Source: Owenia fusiformis
Lineage: Eukaryota; Annelida; Polychaeta; Sabellida; Oweniidae
NCBI GenBank assembly: GCA_903813345.2
Contig: CAIIXF020000007.1
Location: forward strand, 16,970,714 to 17,034,713
Length of the DNA stretch: 64,000 bases
Direction: 5' to 3'
The notes under the pieces are model-generated. The model was not told where the DNA came from, searched no databases, and saw only the letters and a list, made by a program, of their open reading frames with translations. The translations under genes were made by a program, and so were the position numbers. Below, one piece after another: positions 19,590 to 31,842 of this stretch. Every line of letters starts with the position of its first letter. The first letter of the stretch is position 1.

Positions 19590-20396
19590 CTATATACAGT
19601 ACTTAATCAGCTTCTGGGGTCTTTTCTGCTTGGAACCCTTTAACTTCTTCATCTCTAAGGCCTCTTTGCCCTCCAGAAATCCCATAAGGTACTTGACCAG
19701 GGCTGCCTTGTTCTGGCTCAGGGATGCAGGAGTTGCACACTCTTTGTCGACAGATTCTACAATGTATGCAGCATACCCAAAGAATTCTTTACAAGCCACT
19801 TGAAGGTCTTAGACTATATCCTATTTAGTCTGAATTATATTCAGACTATAAGGCACCTATGTTAAAGTTTGGTAATATGAAATATTTGTTTACATAGGAG
19901 GTGCTATTCAAAATGGCCGATTGGTAAAATTAATTTGCTCATTTGTTACTTCAACTAGCTTTATTTCCACTTGACAATATGCTGTGTTACTTTTTATTGC
20001 ATTTAATTGTACCTCACTATTTAATTGAAATTTTGTAATGTTTATTTTATTGAAGAAATGGTTCCTCTAATTGATAATTTTGTGCAAAAAATTTCACTGC
20101 AATTTCCACAGGAAAGTAGTACATCATAACAGACTGACTTCTAGTCAGTCTGTTGGATACATACTATTGAAGGTCTGGCCTCTGAAGGCAGCAAACTGTA
20201 ACATGAAGTGAGGGAGCCAATCCCACTCTTCCTTCGCACCAGGTCCAGTTTTCTTTGCTTGTGCCAGCACCTCAGCTAGGGCCATGGCCCTCCCAACAGG
20301 CTTCCTCGCCTTATTGACTTGGGCAGCTTTTGCAGCTTTCTTGCTCAGACACAGCTTTCCACTCGATAGTCTCACGAAGAGGCTAGACATATTCTG
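19590..20396 (-). CDS. Candidate two-exon gene fragment, unrecognised
   Basis: Exon 1 candidate about 20155-20391 (acceptor tgtttcag, first residues NMSSLFVRLSSGKLCLSKKA, donor GTATGT) ends in phase 1. Exon 2 candidate about 19590-19800 begins with two bases completing that codon and reads ACKEFFGYAAYIVESVDKEC, later NKAALVKYLMGFLEGKEALE. The protein is rich in Ala and Lys and looks helical and coding, with phases that agree, but the second acceptor (ttcaag) is weak and both ends of the gene are missing. It could be a decayed transposon gene. Function unknown. Confidence 0.35.
20127..20153. repeat. Short perfect hairpin
   Basis: ACAGACTGAC and GTCAGTCTGT flank a short loop. It adjoins a 19-bp sequence shared exactly with 29185-29203. 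Confidence 0.7.
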
Positions 20397-20399
20397 AAA

Positions 20400-21480
20400 C
20401 ATACCCCCAGGTTATTTTTCTTATTTGTTATCATTTGAGTGCCAATTCTTTGCTAGTCTAACACTAAACTGCTAAATGTCAAGAATAAGGCTCTTAGTTC
20501 TTCATTTCAAAAGTCTGAGAAAAGTAAACATCAAAACTACGACTCGAAACCTGCATATATATTTTTTGAAAAAATGAAAGAATGTTTCCTGCTACAATGA
20601 AGCTTTCTATACCCTCTCAGTTCGTCAGAAATCGCCGATGAGTTTTCAAAGTACCAGTAGATCTAAAAAAATCCGTTTTTTGAAATATTTCAAAATTCGA
20701 TCGATCATTTCGTAGAGAAATACTTCGATTTTAGAGTGGAAACTTACCAATTCTCGTCTCTGGGTAGATATTCTTCAAAACATACCATGGTTTTGCTATG
20801 AAAAACAGTTATCACGGAGTAAATCCAACTCAAAGTACGCATTTTCTTCATTTCAAACTAGTTGAAAACAAAGATGGCTGAACTATGAAGTGACAAGTTA
20901 GAGTAGAAGGGGTCTTTTGACTTTTGGTACTTTAGGCCACTGATAAAAATAACTGAATTTCATGTGTTTAACATTTACTAAGTACAAAATACCAGGTATA
21001 TCATTCTAATTAAGCACATTTTTCTATTTCTTAGCCTCATTAAACACTTATTTCGTTTGGAATGCCCTTAAACCCTGCTGAACCCTGGTCTAAGAAACAA
21101 AGATCTAAATAAGGCCAAAGAGCACCCGGGTTCACTGTTAAACCTCCTGCTCACTGTAGTATGAATCATGAATGTACTTTCACACAGGGTTTAACAGAAA
21201 GAAACAGTGAACCCTGGTCTAACGAATCCGTGTTTCCAGGGTTCGCCTAGCATGCCTTCGACTCTTTCTCCAAAGGAGGGACCCCCCCAGATCCCCCAGT
21301 GTACTGTGCGCAGTAGAATCATGCACAAAACTAGCTGTGCAACATTATCTCAATTGCCGTAGAGTAAGGTCACCATTTTACCAAAATTATCAGTTTTATC
21401 CTGTAGTTATATAAACAAACCCAGTGCCATGGATTAAATCACTTGGATAGTGTGTCTACGCTCTCATATATACTTTGTCT
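20400..21480. other. Intergenic DNA; small inverted repeat at 21127-21218
   Basis: GGGTTCACTGTT and AACAGTGAACCC, with an inner AAACC/GGTTT pair, form a probable short transposon. Nothing else is recognised. Confidence 0.4.
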
Positions 21481-21504
21481 GTATAATTACAATTTGGTAA
21501 ATTT

Positions 21505-22105
21505 TCAAAATCTACCGTAAAACTACCGCATTTTTTCAAAATCTTCAGCAAAAGTACTGGTATTTCGAAAAATTACCGTAAAAACTACCGCAATTTTCAA
21601 AATCTACCGTAAAACTACCTCATTTTTTCAAAATTTTCAGCAAAACTACCGGTTTTTCAAAAAACTTCCGTAAAAACTACCGCATTTTTTCAAAATCTAC
21701 CGTAAAACTACCGCATTTTTTCAGAATCTTTCGCAAAACTACCGGTTTTTCAAAAAACTACCGTAAAAACTACCGCATTTTTAAAAATCTACCGTAAAAC
21801 TACCGCATTTTTTCTAAATCTTCCGCAAAACTACCGCTTTTTTCAAATTTCTACCGCAAAATTACTCTTTTTTCAAAAATCTACCCCAAACCTCTGAAAC
21901 TACAGTATTTTTTGAAAATCGACCGCAAAAACTACCGTATTTTTTAAATCTACCGCAAAAACTACAGTTTTTTAAAAAATCTACCGCAAAAACTGCCGTT
22001 TTTTTCTAAAATCTACCGCAATTTTGTTGAAAAATACCGCAAAAACTACCGTATTTTGAAAAAATCTACCGCAAAAATACAGCAATTTTAAAAAAATCTA
22101 CCGCA
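21505..22105. repeat. Minisatellite of TCTACCG(T/C)AAAA units
   Basis: Degenerate units of roughly 30 bp made of CTACCGTAAAACTACCGCAT, T-runs and CAAAATCT repeat for about 600 bp, with the early copies carrying CCGTAAA and the later ones CCGCAAA. Confidence 0.85.
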
Positions 22106-22245
22106 AAATTTTGGTCTTAGGTTGGCAGGTATGCTACTGCTTACTTCACGCAGAGTCATATAAAACATATATTATATGTCTCTGCTTCATGTACTTAGAG
22201 CTTTTTACATACTTTGATATTTTCAGAAAAGAAGATTTGTGTCCA

Positions 22246-22345
22246 AGTCTATTGATTGTATGTCTCTTGATTGTATGTCTTTTGATTGTATGTCTTTTGA
22301 TTGTATGTCTATTGATTGTATGTCTATTGATTGTATGTATTGATT
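22246..22345. repeat. 15-bp minisatellite
   Basis: About six copies of GATTGTATGTCTNTT. The unit length is a multiple of three, which produces a spurious open frame with an LIVCL peptide repeat. Confidence 0.9.
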
Positions 22346-23050
22346 GTATAAGTTACATATTATTACGAATTACAAAATTTATGATGAGAGTTACAGCTAT
22401 TGGTCCTTTTATTATTAATTAAATCTAGCATAGTGATACTTATGTATTCATTTCTCAAAATTAAGACATCAAGAAATGTATGTCCTAAAGCTGAACACTT
22501 TGCTCCTATGCTACAGGAAGGGCCCACCTTTTAGCATTTTAGCAATGAATATCCAAGTCTTCATATACTTAGTACATGCAGTCTCATTGTGGATCTGCGT
22601 TATTCTTCTGATAGGATGGAATAATATCCAGTAGTAAGATGAACATGAACAAAAAGTTAAATTTTCTACAAATTGCCATTCTATTCACTATTCACATACA
22701 ATTTACATATAATTTATGATTTTACACTGTTTTTGCAGTCATTGGTGAAACTGTTTAATAAAACAATTAATTTTCAACCACTGATGTTTATATCCAATGA
22801 ATTCAACACATTTTACTAACTACAATTTAAGAGTGCTGTAAAATCTGTAATCATTATGCAGCAATTTTCAAAGTTACAATTACATTTGGCACATACACAT
22901 AATTGCCAAATTATATAGATGGATTGATATGAACTTCTGTTTAGATAGGAAACACAATTTCACAGCATGACATCAAATGTTTTGCTCTATTTGGCCATAT
23001 GATGTTCGTTACCATGGTAACTGTATATAATTGTCCTAGTGGATCTGTTT

Positions 23051-24032
23051 TCATGACTCAAATTTTCCCATTATATCACCATCTCTGAATAGTGTGTATT
23101 CCTGGAAAATACGATACAGAAATTAATTGTTAAGTATTATAGGGTCTGGGACCATGCATGGAGAGGATGTCTGCCAAGGGCTCTAGCCTTTGCTTCCTGA
23201 ACAAGAATGAAAAAAACTTCCATGCATGTTACAGCAGTTAATTTATATAAAGTGACATTTCGAGTGCAATATCATTCATAAAATATATTCAACAAGGTTA
23301 CAAATCCTACAAAACGATACATATACATGTAATATCAAACTTCATTTTGATCTTGTATTATATTAATTATATGAAGGGTCCTAGATTACATCTTTCACAA
23401 AAATGATTGCCATATTGGAAATTCATTCTCGAGCAGAGATATCATTGGTCATATATTAGTCATATACTATAGCATGAAGCTATCTTTAGCTAGAGAATTA
23501 CTTCAAACAAGGAATGTCAAGGGTTTCTTCATTACCTGGTCATCTAATTTGATTTTAGTTCCTCCATATTCAGGTAAAAGTATTTGATCTCCAGTTTTCA
23601 CACTGCATGGAACGTGTGAACCATCCTGTAAGTATGTACAAAATAAATTATTTTCAGTGTTCTCTCAAGCATTCAATAAACAGGTAGCTGGATCAAGATT
23701 GAAATATCTCATCCAGTAAAAACATGGTAAAATGATATCATCCAGTAAAAACATCCAGTAAAATCAGCGTGAACTTTTTTCACTTTTTAACAGGTTCCTC
23801 TTTAGCACATGCCTGTAGGCTTTACAGCAGTGAAATGCACATAGTTTTTATTTTTTATACTACATAGCTTTACCTCAAGTCTGGCTCCAGGGCCTACTGC
23901 AACAACTGTAGCACGTAAAATTTTTTCCTGGGCTTTCTCTGGGATCATTAAACCACTTGCTGTCTTTGTATTGGCAGCTACACGTTCAACCAGGATTCGG
24001 TCAAACAGGGGCAAGAACTTTTTGAATGCAGA
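23051..24032 (-). CDS. HSPE1: HSP10 / mitochondrial co-chaperonin, exons 2-4
   Basis: Lid of the mitochondrial chaperonin; a heptamer that caps HSP60 (family knowledge). Exons: 23874-24032, 23536-23625 and 23051-23101 with stop; all phase 0 with AG/GT borders. Together they encode 99 residues: [18 protein letters not shown] at the start, [19 protein letters not shown], then [19 protein letters not shown] and [16 protein letters not shown] at the end. Human HSPE1 is 102 residues, so only the initiator exon (Met plus about two to four codons) is missing. I could not find it with confidence: short ATG-donor candidates exist between 24033 and 28520 but none stands out. The gene is divergent to HSP60, as in vertebrates. 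Confidence 0.96.
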
Positions 24033-24240
24033 CTGAAAACAAGAAATGGTCATATAAATATCTATCGCGGAGATATCCTTCTTTAGACCAACATGTTATA
24101 ATCCCATATGATAATGTTGCAATGTGGTCCTTCAATCGCTTTTTTAGATTTAAAGTTGTCAAGGAAATTGTGAGGAAGACTGAAGATAACACATCACTAG
24201 ATCATAGTGGGAAGTTCTAATATTACTATAGCTGATATAT

Positions 24241-24860
24241 ACAGGGTGGGCCAAAAAAAACGCCACTTTTCTTTCAAAATGCTATAACTTTTTTAATATT
24301 TGATACAAAATCATAATTTGCATACCAAATGAAACTTGAAGTTGTTATCTAGCCATGGTCCATGAATTAAACACTTTTACTTGAATAAAACATGTCACCA
24401 GCGTCTCAGTTAAACATGTGGTGTGCCATGACAAATAAGCATAATTTGCAAAATGTTCCTGAACTGATATGGCCTGATAACAGCCAATCTAATAGGCCTG
24501 ATGCAAACCCCAGTGAGTATAGGGTATGGGAATGTCTCCAGGAGATTGTATTAAGGCACCCAATCTCAAAAATTGCTCAACTAAAGCCGGAAATTAGGAT
24601 AGGTTGAAAAAAACTTAGCTAACATTTCATTGATACTGCTATATCAGCAAGGCGACTAAAACTAAAATCGATCATCAAATAGGGTGGCGGACCAATTGAA
24701 CTCCTCTTTTAGATCAAATATAATCCATGTTGAAGGACTTGTTACATTATAATATTGTTATGAACCCCTGGCACTATATAACTGCAAAGTTTGGGAAATG
24801 TAGGTTGGAAAAAAAAAAGTTGTAGTGTCTTGAAAAAAAAGTGGCGTGAAAAATTCAAAA
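24241..24860. mobile_element. Decayed mariner-like element
   Basis: Left end CAGGGTGGGCC followed by an A-run and CGCCACTTTT; right end has the inverted AAAAAAAGTGGCGTGA. Inside, the plus strand at about 24463-24604 reads RPDANPSEYRVWECLQEIVL, which corresponds to the last catalytic Asp region of Tc1/mariner transposases (usually PDLNP followed by VWG.LQ). The rest of the transposase is gone or frameshifted. Confidence 0.65.
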
Positions 24861-25251
24861 GATTCTGTTCAGTGACCTTCCCTATCTCATACTTTTAGCT
24901 ATTTTTCAGTCACATTTTCAAAGGGCTGAAAAGGTTATATCATCATGTTTAGGGTCATTCTGACCATGCACATTGTGATCCTGGTCATGTAAATGATATG
25001 TGGAAATATTTGAATTGACTGGAGGTCAAAACAGAACTCTGTTATCTTTGTTTAAAAAATGTCTAAAAATGCAAATTTTTTTGTCACTTCCTGTTTCGTC
25101 ATTTCCTGTTAAGTATCATGGCACTTTAAAATTAAACTATTAGCGAATCGAAATTGTTGTCAAATAGATTGATAATTATTATTGCGATTACTCGGGATAA
25201 AAAGATCAATTTTGATATTTTAATATTACCATGTTTTCAGGGTTTAATCAG

Positions 25252-25705
25252 TAGTGTTGTCGCGATTAATCGATACATCGCGATATACATCGCCAAAGCT
25301 GATTCTGGCAATGCATCGATGTCTGAAACAAAACATCGATGTTTTTAAAAAAATTTTATTTGCTAAAAATCACCCTTATCTTATTTTGACGCAAATCGCT
25401 TACCTTTCTCATGTCTTATTTCATTTTCCAATGTTTTCTGATATTCTTTCGCTTTAAAACTGTTTTAGCTAGTTGAAATGAACCATTAATCTAAAAAAAA
25501 TTACTTTACTTTCATTTCACCGTTACTAGAAGTTCCCGGATGTACCAGCGTACTCTTATTAATTTGTTCTGTTCAGTATTTTAGTGCATTAGTGTTCGGT
25601 ATTTCAGTGCACTTTTCTCAGACTTTTTCGCGATGTGCATCGATGTTTACTACTGAAAATTGCCGATGCATCGATGTACGATTATGGCACATCGCGACAA
25701 CACTA
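25252..25705. mobile_element. hAT-type MITE with 8-bp target duplication
   Basis: Inverted ends TAGTGTTGTCGCGAT and ATCGCGACAACACTA enclose 454 bp rich in CATCGATG. It is flanked by exact TTAATCAG at 25244-25251 and 25706-25713. A related, uninterrupted version of the host sequence occurs at 54681-54715. Confidence 0.9.
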
Positions 25706-25910
25706 TTAATCAGTTCCACTTGTCGAAACCTGTGGAACACATCAAAGGCAAAATGATCATGGAAGTTAGACCTAGCCCATAAGGGCTCATAAGATATTAT
25801 CAGATAAGAAATGAGGCCCAGACTTACTTCCTGCGAAAGCTATTTGGATTTTGATATAATAGCTTTCCCACGGAGCATTTGGACAGCTGAATGATTGTGA
25901 CCTTTGAAAT

Positions 25911-26342
25911 CGAGTTAAGGACAGGGTGCATGTTGGGAAATTTTCTGCATTCCTCAATTGAGTCACATGTTATTTTTCAAACATGAATAACTCCTTTCCC
26001 ACATTGTCTACATCTTCCAAGTTTGCACAAAGAGTGCACTTCTGTGCCTAGAAAAGCCTTGTGAGAAGGTTTGTTTTGTAAAATGTATAAAAAATGAGAA
26101 AATTCAGTGAAAAAAAATTCTGAAAATTTTCTGATTTTTTTTTCACTGAATTTTCTTGTTTTTTATACACTTTATCAAAACATTCTTCTCACAAGTCTTT
26201 TCTAGGCACATAAGTGCACTCTTTGTGCAAAACTGGAAGATAAAGACAATGAAGGGAAGGAGTGATTCTTGTTTGAAAAATAACATGTGACTCAATTGAG
26301 GAATGCAGAAAATTTCCCATCATGCACCCTGACCTTAAGTCG
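25911..26342. repeat. 432-bp near-perfect palindrome
   Basis: Two arms of about 205 bp are inverted copies with few mismatches (CAGGGTGCATG near 25922; CATGCACCCTG near 26321) around a centre near 26126. No target duplication is obvious. It lies in the HSP10-HSP60 spacer. Confidence 0.85.
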
Positions 26343-26812
26343 ATCAGCGGCTTACTTTTGGTCTCTAACTGTCTCTTACACCAGTATCATCAATCCGTGT
26401 AAGTATTAGAGCGCTGAAATACTTCTTTTTCGATCAAGACTTGTAAATTGTTCATCGAGTGAATGTTCTTTAGACCTATTTACAATATCGCGGTTTGCTA
26501 GGAGCAAGATACGCAACGAACGAAATGAATTTTGAGAATTAGTTAGGTTCGGACAACCTCCGGAGATTTACGAAAATGTCCGAGCAGAAAACGCAATTGC
26601 ACTTACATGATAGAGTTGACCTAAATGAAAATCCACTCCCATCCAGTGCCCCATCTGAATCTTCTGATTGAGATTCTTCTAAGGCCTAGGATTTTTTAAA
26701 ATTATTCAACACACCAAAAATCAATTCATGAAGAACATGCATAGATCTAAGGAATGTTAAAAAAAGTATACCACTTTATCATATATAGTTAGCACATGCA
26801 AAGAAAGTACAT

Positions 26813-27047
26813 TACAGTTGGGGACAAAAATAAATGACAGGTCGATTTTCGATCACCATTTCCTAATTATGGTGGTCTGAAAGCCCATAATTTCCAATAT
26901 TGTCTAGATATATATCCCTTAAAATTTGTATATTTTACATTTTGTATAACCACTGATGTATGGCCTCTTGTAAATTCTCTTATTTTTAACATGGGAAATC
27001 CTCACTTCAGCAAATCCACCTGTCATTTATTTATGTCCCCAACTGTA
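26813..27047. mobile_element. 235-bp MITE, copy 1
   Basis: Terminal inverted repeats TACAGTTGGGGACA plus AAATAAATGACAGGT. An inverted copy of the whole element lies at 60708-60950. TA-bordered CAGT ends suggest the Tc1/mariner group. Confidence 0.85.
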
Positions 27048-28136
27048 TGTAGCTATATGCTTTGCAATAGCTTATTATCTTACCATTTTGTAGATATTTC
27101 TCGAAGTTTCAGAATAACATGTGGGTAAGAGCCTCGTTCTGAAAACCGGTTGAAGGTTAGGAGAAAATAGGATTTAGTAGCAAAGGTCACTCTGACATTT
27201 ATCTTATGCACCCTAATTTACCGCATGTCAGCCCAAATTAAAGTATTTGCGTGTATATTGAAATAAGTGACTTTAAATTGAATGTAACATAAAGGCTGTA
27301 ATGGCTATTTTCAGGTAGAAATGGAAGATTACATCAGCCCATTTGATTATGAAAGGTCAAATGTATGGACCTTTAAATTTCTGCTATGTACACTAAAACA
27401 AAATGTATGATTTGATGTGGAAAACCAACACAAAAATGACGAGTCTAAGTCCGGTAGAGAGAAGACTGAACACTTAGTCTAACCATATCATATTGGATAA
27501 CATAAAATGTAGATTCAAAGTGTAAATTCACACTTGATAAGGAGGATATCAAATTATCCATGTTCCGCCCACAGGGCCTCGTTTTCACCCAGCTGAAGCA
27601 GAAGCTTGACCTTTCCCACAGAAGTCTCTAGAATATTACATCTTATTGCGTCTAACGCATATATTAGATATAACAGACATACAAAATGTAAGTATTATAC
27701 ATTTCTTTATAAGTTGCACAAGTGTCACTACCTAAATCTGTGTAAATAATGCACAATCTAGATTTGAAGTTCAGCCATGTGATTTTTTTGAAAAAATTAA
27801 ATTCAAAATGGCACTTCCCATAGAAAACACGTGAGATTCTATCTGTGGACTAATCACAGATCCGGAGCCAGATCCAGTTCCTATTGGTAGTAGGCTCAAA
27901 GGATAAATGGGAAGATGAGACACGAGCCAAAAATGCTACATCAAAAAAATGACCACCCAAAAATATGACCCTCGTACTGACCTTTATTTTTTCCATCTGT
28001 CAGACATTGATTGATAATTATTTACCGTGTAATTTCTTCTTTATGTATTAGTTCGAATGGTTGCATGATATCCATTATTGACGCTGTAATTCGAATTTTC
28101 CCGGGACATTTATTTCAAATTTTCAGAGCGTAAAGA
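27048..28136. other. HSP10/HSP60 spacer with one heat-shock-element candidate
   Basis: Positions 27620-27634 read aGAAgtCTCtaGAAt, three alternating heat-shock-factor units with one mismatch in the middle unit. This could belong to the shared HSP10/HSP60 promoter, but the first exons of both genes are not located, so the assignment is weak. Nothing else is recognised in the stretch. Confidence 0.3.
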
Positions 28137-28405
28137 TAATGGAGCGCTTCGGTAATTTCCGGCAGTGTCCGATGTTGTTCGTCTCTCATATTACGTCACA
28201 TCGCAAAAAAAACAGCCAATGAAAGTAAAGAATCGCGTAGCCTAACAAACCGTTGTTATTGTTTCTACGGGATTTTAAAGAAACGTCAGGACTTCTCGGT
28301 TATCTCTGATGTGACGTCATCCGGAGTGGCGTCACATTCTCAGAAAAGGCATTTGACTTCGGGAATAATCATTTGAACAACGGAGATAGCCGAAGTGCTC
28401 CATTA
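28137..28405. mobile_element. 269-bp MITE
   Basis: Ends TAATGGAGCGCTTCGG and CCGAAGTGCTCCATTA are inverted with one mismatch. Internally it carries TGACGTCA and TGGCGTCAC (CRE-like) sites. Confidence 0.65.
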
Positions 28406-28779
28406 AATATACGCTCGCTTATTTTATGCTTTTATCAACAGACGCTTTCTTGGATGTTTGGCTTTAGTGATTGGAGTTGAAGCTACCAGCACTTACGCAT
28501 CGTTTGAGGTATGACATGTGATATTTATTGATAAACTGACTCCAAAATCAAGGAAAATTTTTTTTTCCGAAGATGGCGTGTCTTGTCCTTGAGTATATTT
28601 ATTGAGCCTAGACACAGAGGAGCTTATCTGGCAGAGGTCCATGGGACTAATAACCTCATCAAGGAGTAAAAAATCTTTTATTTAAGAGAGCAGCATACTT
28701 TCTTCTTGGAATTTCAATTACTATCGAAAGCAGTGCGAACTTTCTCTTCTCTGATGGTGATCTGATGCAATTTGCAAAC

Positions 28780-29620
28780 TCAATCCACAGGGAGCATGCA
28801 TGGTAGGGTGTTTTTGGGGCTTGTACGATCCTCCCTCCTTCGCCTTGAAATCCCCTTTCATTATAGAACCAACCCTTGGCTGGGAACAATCCCCTTTTCT
28901 GAAAGATCAAGCAACCCCGTGGTACACCAGAAGGGAACGAACCCCACTCTCAGAAGAGTCAGAAGGATGACTATTTTTGAGGAACAATGAATTATATATT
29001 TATACCAGCTATTTAGTATTTGATGATGTGCATACATATTCTGCAATTAATTGGTTCGTTAAAACTGATTTTATCATACATACTCCCTACGCCCTTTGCC
29101 TGGAATCCCCCCATTTTGTTATAAAACATACTCCCGGCCCTGGGGGGAGTACTTCGACTGTATCCTTCGTCTGAATAATATACGGTCTGTTGGATACATA
29201 CTAGGGGAGTACTGGTCAAACTTTTGTACAGGGGGATGCCGCTAAGACTCAAAATATCTACCCACATCTAGGAATTTTTTCTCTAAAAATGGGCACACAT
29301 CTAGGGCTTTTCTTTCAAAAGTAGACTCACTTCGAGGTAATTTTTAAAAAACAAGACCCACTTCTGGCGATTTTTCTCAAAAACAGTACCCAGTTTTAGG
29401 ATTTTTCAAAAAGTAGACCCAGCTCTAGGGATTTTTTCATCAAAATGGGACCCATATCTAGGGTTGTTTCTTCAAAATGGGTCCCATCTCTAGGATTTTT
29501 CGGTGAAAAAGTGACCCACTTTAGCGGCACGTCCCCATATAGCCAATACATGGAAGTACCCCCCCCCCCCCGGGCCCCTGGCCAAGGAAAATTAAACCCC
29601 CCTTGGTAAATCCTGGCCAT
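28780..29620. repeat. Degenerate interspersed repeat with local tandem copies
   Basis: At 29270-29530 a phrase like GACCCA.(C/T)TCTAGGGATTTTT recurs about every 33-40 bp; the flanks carry poly-C/poly-G and GGGGGGAGTAC. There is no transposase remnant. Confidence 0.4.
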
Positions 29621-30010
29621 TTCCCTTTGGTGTTAGTCACGCACACCTTACCTCTTTCAAAGGCTGATTGATCTGTTAAAACAACCTAAGAAGGCCCTAT
29701 GAATCTGAAACCTGCTGGTCAAAATGGCAATACAGACCAGTTGCAATGTAATTTTCCTATACATGTACCTACAGTCTGTTAAACTGCCTCAAAGCAACCA
29801 GTTGAACCTAAAAAGGAAATCTAAACACCATTGTGCAATAATATACAGAGAAGTAAATTCACATTGCACACAAATGACATTTGTATATCTTGGATTGTGG
29901 GTGATTTGGCTTATAAGGTCTGTAACTTCTTATACTTGTGATGCTTCTCTGGCATGTTATGACAATGAGTAGATTAGAATGCTATCACGAAAATTCATAT
30001 AATGTTCTTT

Positions 30011-31570
30011 TTGGCTCACACAGTGAACCTATGGGATCGACCAGGCGTCCGTCCGTTGGTCCGTCCGTCCGTCCGTCCGTTGGTCCGTCCGTCCGTCAAC
30101 ATTGGCCGAACAAGTTGAAACTGCTATTCGGATTGAGTCATATCCACAGTCATTTTATGCATTATCCATAATGCCTATTTGACCTATCATCGCCATTTCC
30201 CAAGTTCGCCCGGTTTCCGAGAAAAGTCAAAAAGTCAAATTTTCTGTTTATACTAGACACTTTGTTGAAGTAGAACTTTCAAATAACTTTTAGTAGTTGC
30301 TGTATATGCAACTTATGTCCTCTGAAGATTTCAAAGCTCTTGGAATTACAGTTTTTGGTGTTTACTAGTGGTGTCAATTAACCGCTTGAGCATTAACCGG
30401 TTAACCGGGTTTTTTTACCGGTTAAAGTCGGTTAACCGGCGGAAAATTTGAACTGATAATTTCAAATGAAATCTTCATCTTCGATCTTGAAAGTTGAAAA
30501 AAATTGGAAAAATGATATATCGGCGTTTATTTTTACGTTCGTCAAGCTTTACTCTATTCTATGTAAGTAAGCGCGGGAAAGCAATGTGGCAGGAATTAAA
30601 TTTGCTGATTGGATGTTTGTAAGGAATTATCGGACCTATCACATGTATGAGTATCTCACATGAAACTGACGCTTGAAAAACAAACAGATTAAAATGCAAA
30701 GTAAGCGCGGGAAAGCAATGTGGCAGGGATTAAAGTTGCTGATTGGATGTTTGTAAGGAGTTATAGGACTTATGACATGTATGAGTAGCTTACGTGAATT
30801 TGACACCATAAAACCAAACGGATTAGCATGCAAAATAAGCGCGGGAAATAACAGAATTATACACGGTCAACTAACCGCCCATAAAAACACAGACCGGTCA
30901 AGGCATTATCGGCGGTTAACCGGTTAACCGGTTAATACTTGACACCTCTAGTGTTTACTCTTTAAAATTTGACAAAAAGTAGGACTTCATCATCTTCAGG
31001 AAACTTTCTCATGTATAAAGTCAATGGCAGATTTTGTGATTGACAAGTTTCTCAAAGTTTGCCTTATACTTGATCATTTCTTGCAATGAATTACATCATT
31101 ACTAGATTTAAGCATTCCCTACATATTGCTCAATATATATCAGCATCAAATTTTTACAGTTTTTGAGATATTTGACGTCATAAAACAGTAAAAATAAGTT
31201 ATTTTTCAACTTGCTTCAATTTGACCAAATGTTTTTTTGAAAACCATCTACGAGTTGCCAGGAGCTCAAATCTGACATTAGTTTTAGGATTTGACCTTTA
31301 CTTGACCTTCAGTGATCTTCGAAAGGTCAAAAAGTTGATTTTTCAAATTGATTTTTGGATGTAAATTTTGGTCAGCTTAATCACAAAAGACCTTACTGAG
31401 CTCTGAATAAGTAAAATTTTCAAGGTCAAAGGTCATCAAACTAGGTCACACAACTGTGCTATCAAAGTTTATTTCTCAAAGTTCGAGACTACAAATCCAA
31501 ATCAATATTTTTGTTTTAAAGTCAGGATATACATTCCTCTGAAGGTTCCAAACTGTGTGAGCACAGGACC
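30011..31570 (-). repeat. HINE-like element, family 3 (inverted)
   Basis: Left end: hairpin GGCTCAC-ACA-GTGAACC (30013-30029), then a GTCC tract (30050-30100). Right end: CTGTGTGAGC (31553-31562), the inverted copy of GCTCACACAG (30014-30023). The hairpin and tetranucleotide tract mark the 3' end, so the element is inverted relative to the window. A hAT element is inserted at 30367. Confidence 0.7.
30367..30951. mobile_element. hAT-like element nested in family 3 repeat
   Basis: Ends AGTGGTGTCAA and TTGACACCTCT with GGTTAACCGG repeats inside; exact 8-bp flanks TGTTTACT at 30359-30366 and 30952-30959. A 130-bp internal direct repeat (AAGTAAGCGCGGGAAAGCAA) occurs near 30568 and 30700, with a third partial copy near 30835. 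Confidence 0.85.
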
Positions 31571-31842
31571 ATGGGTCCTATTTTTATCCCATTGTTCACA
31601 TATGAAACAAAACATTTCAAACAACATTCAATTTTATTTTGTCATTTCAAGTGTACATGTATGCCAATACATTTATCATTTCATCATAACGTAACGTCAT
31701 GAAACCGCCATGTAACAGTGCATATCACAGCTGGCGAGAGTTTTCAAATCCGTAGAAAAAAGTGATATATTTCATGGGTTTCACTAGAATTCTCACAAGC
31801 TAAATAAATGAAAAAAGAACAGGCAAAATTAATGGAAAGTAT

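Noticed and set aside
22111-22422. 103-codon frame with LIVCL repeats
   Set aside because: It is created by a 15-bp minisatellite, whose unit length keeps any frame open; no homology or gene context.
27979-27993. HSP10 first exon (ATG GAA AAA ATA AAG before GTCAGT, minus strand)
   Set aside because: Phase fits, but the encoded residues do not resemble known HSP10 starts and such short matches are expected by chance.
29938-30171. 77-codon frame with PSVGPSVRPSV repeat
   Set aside because: Generated by the GTCC tract at the end of a HINE-like repeat.
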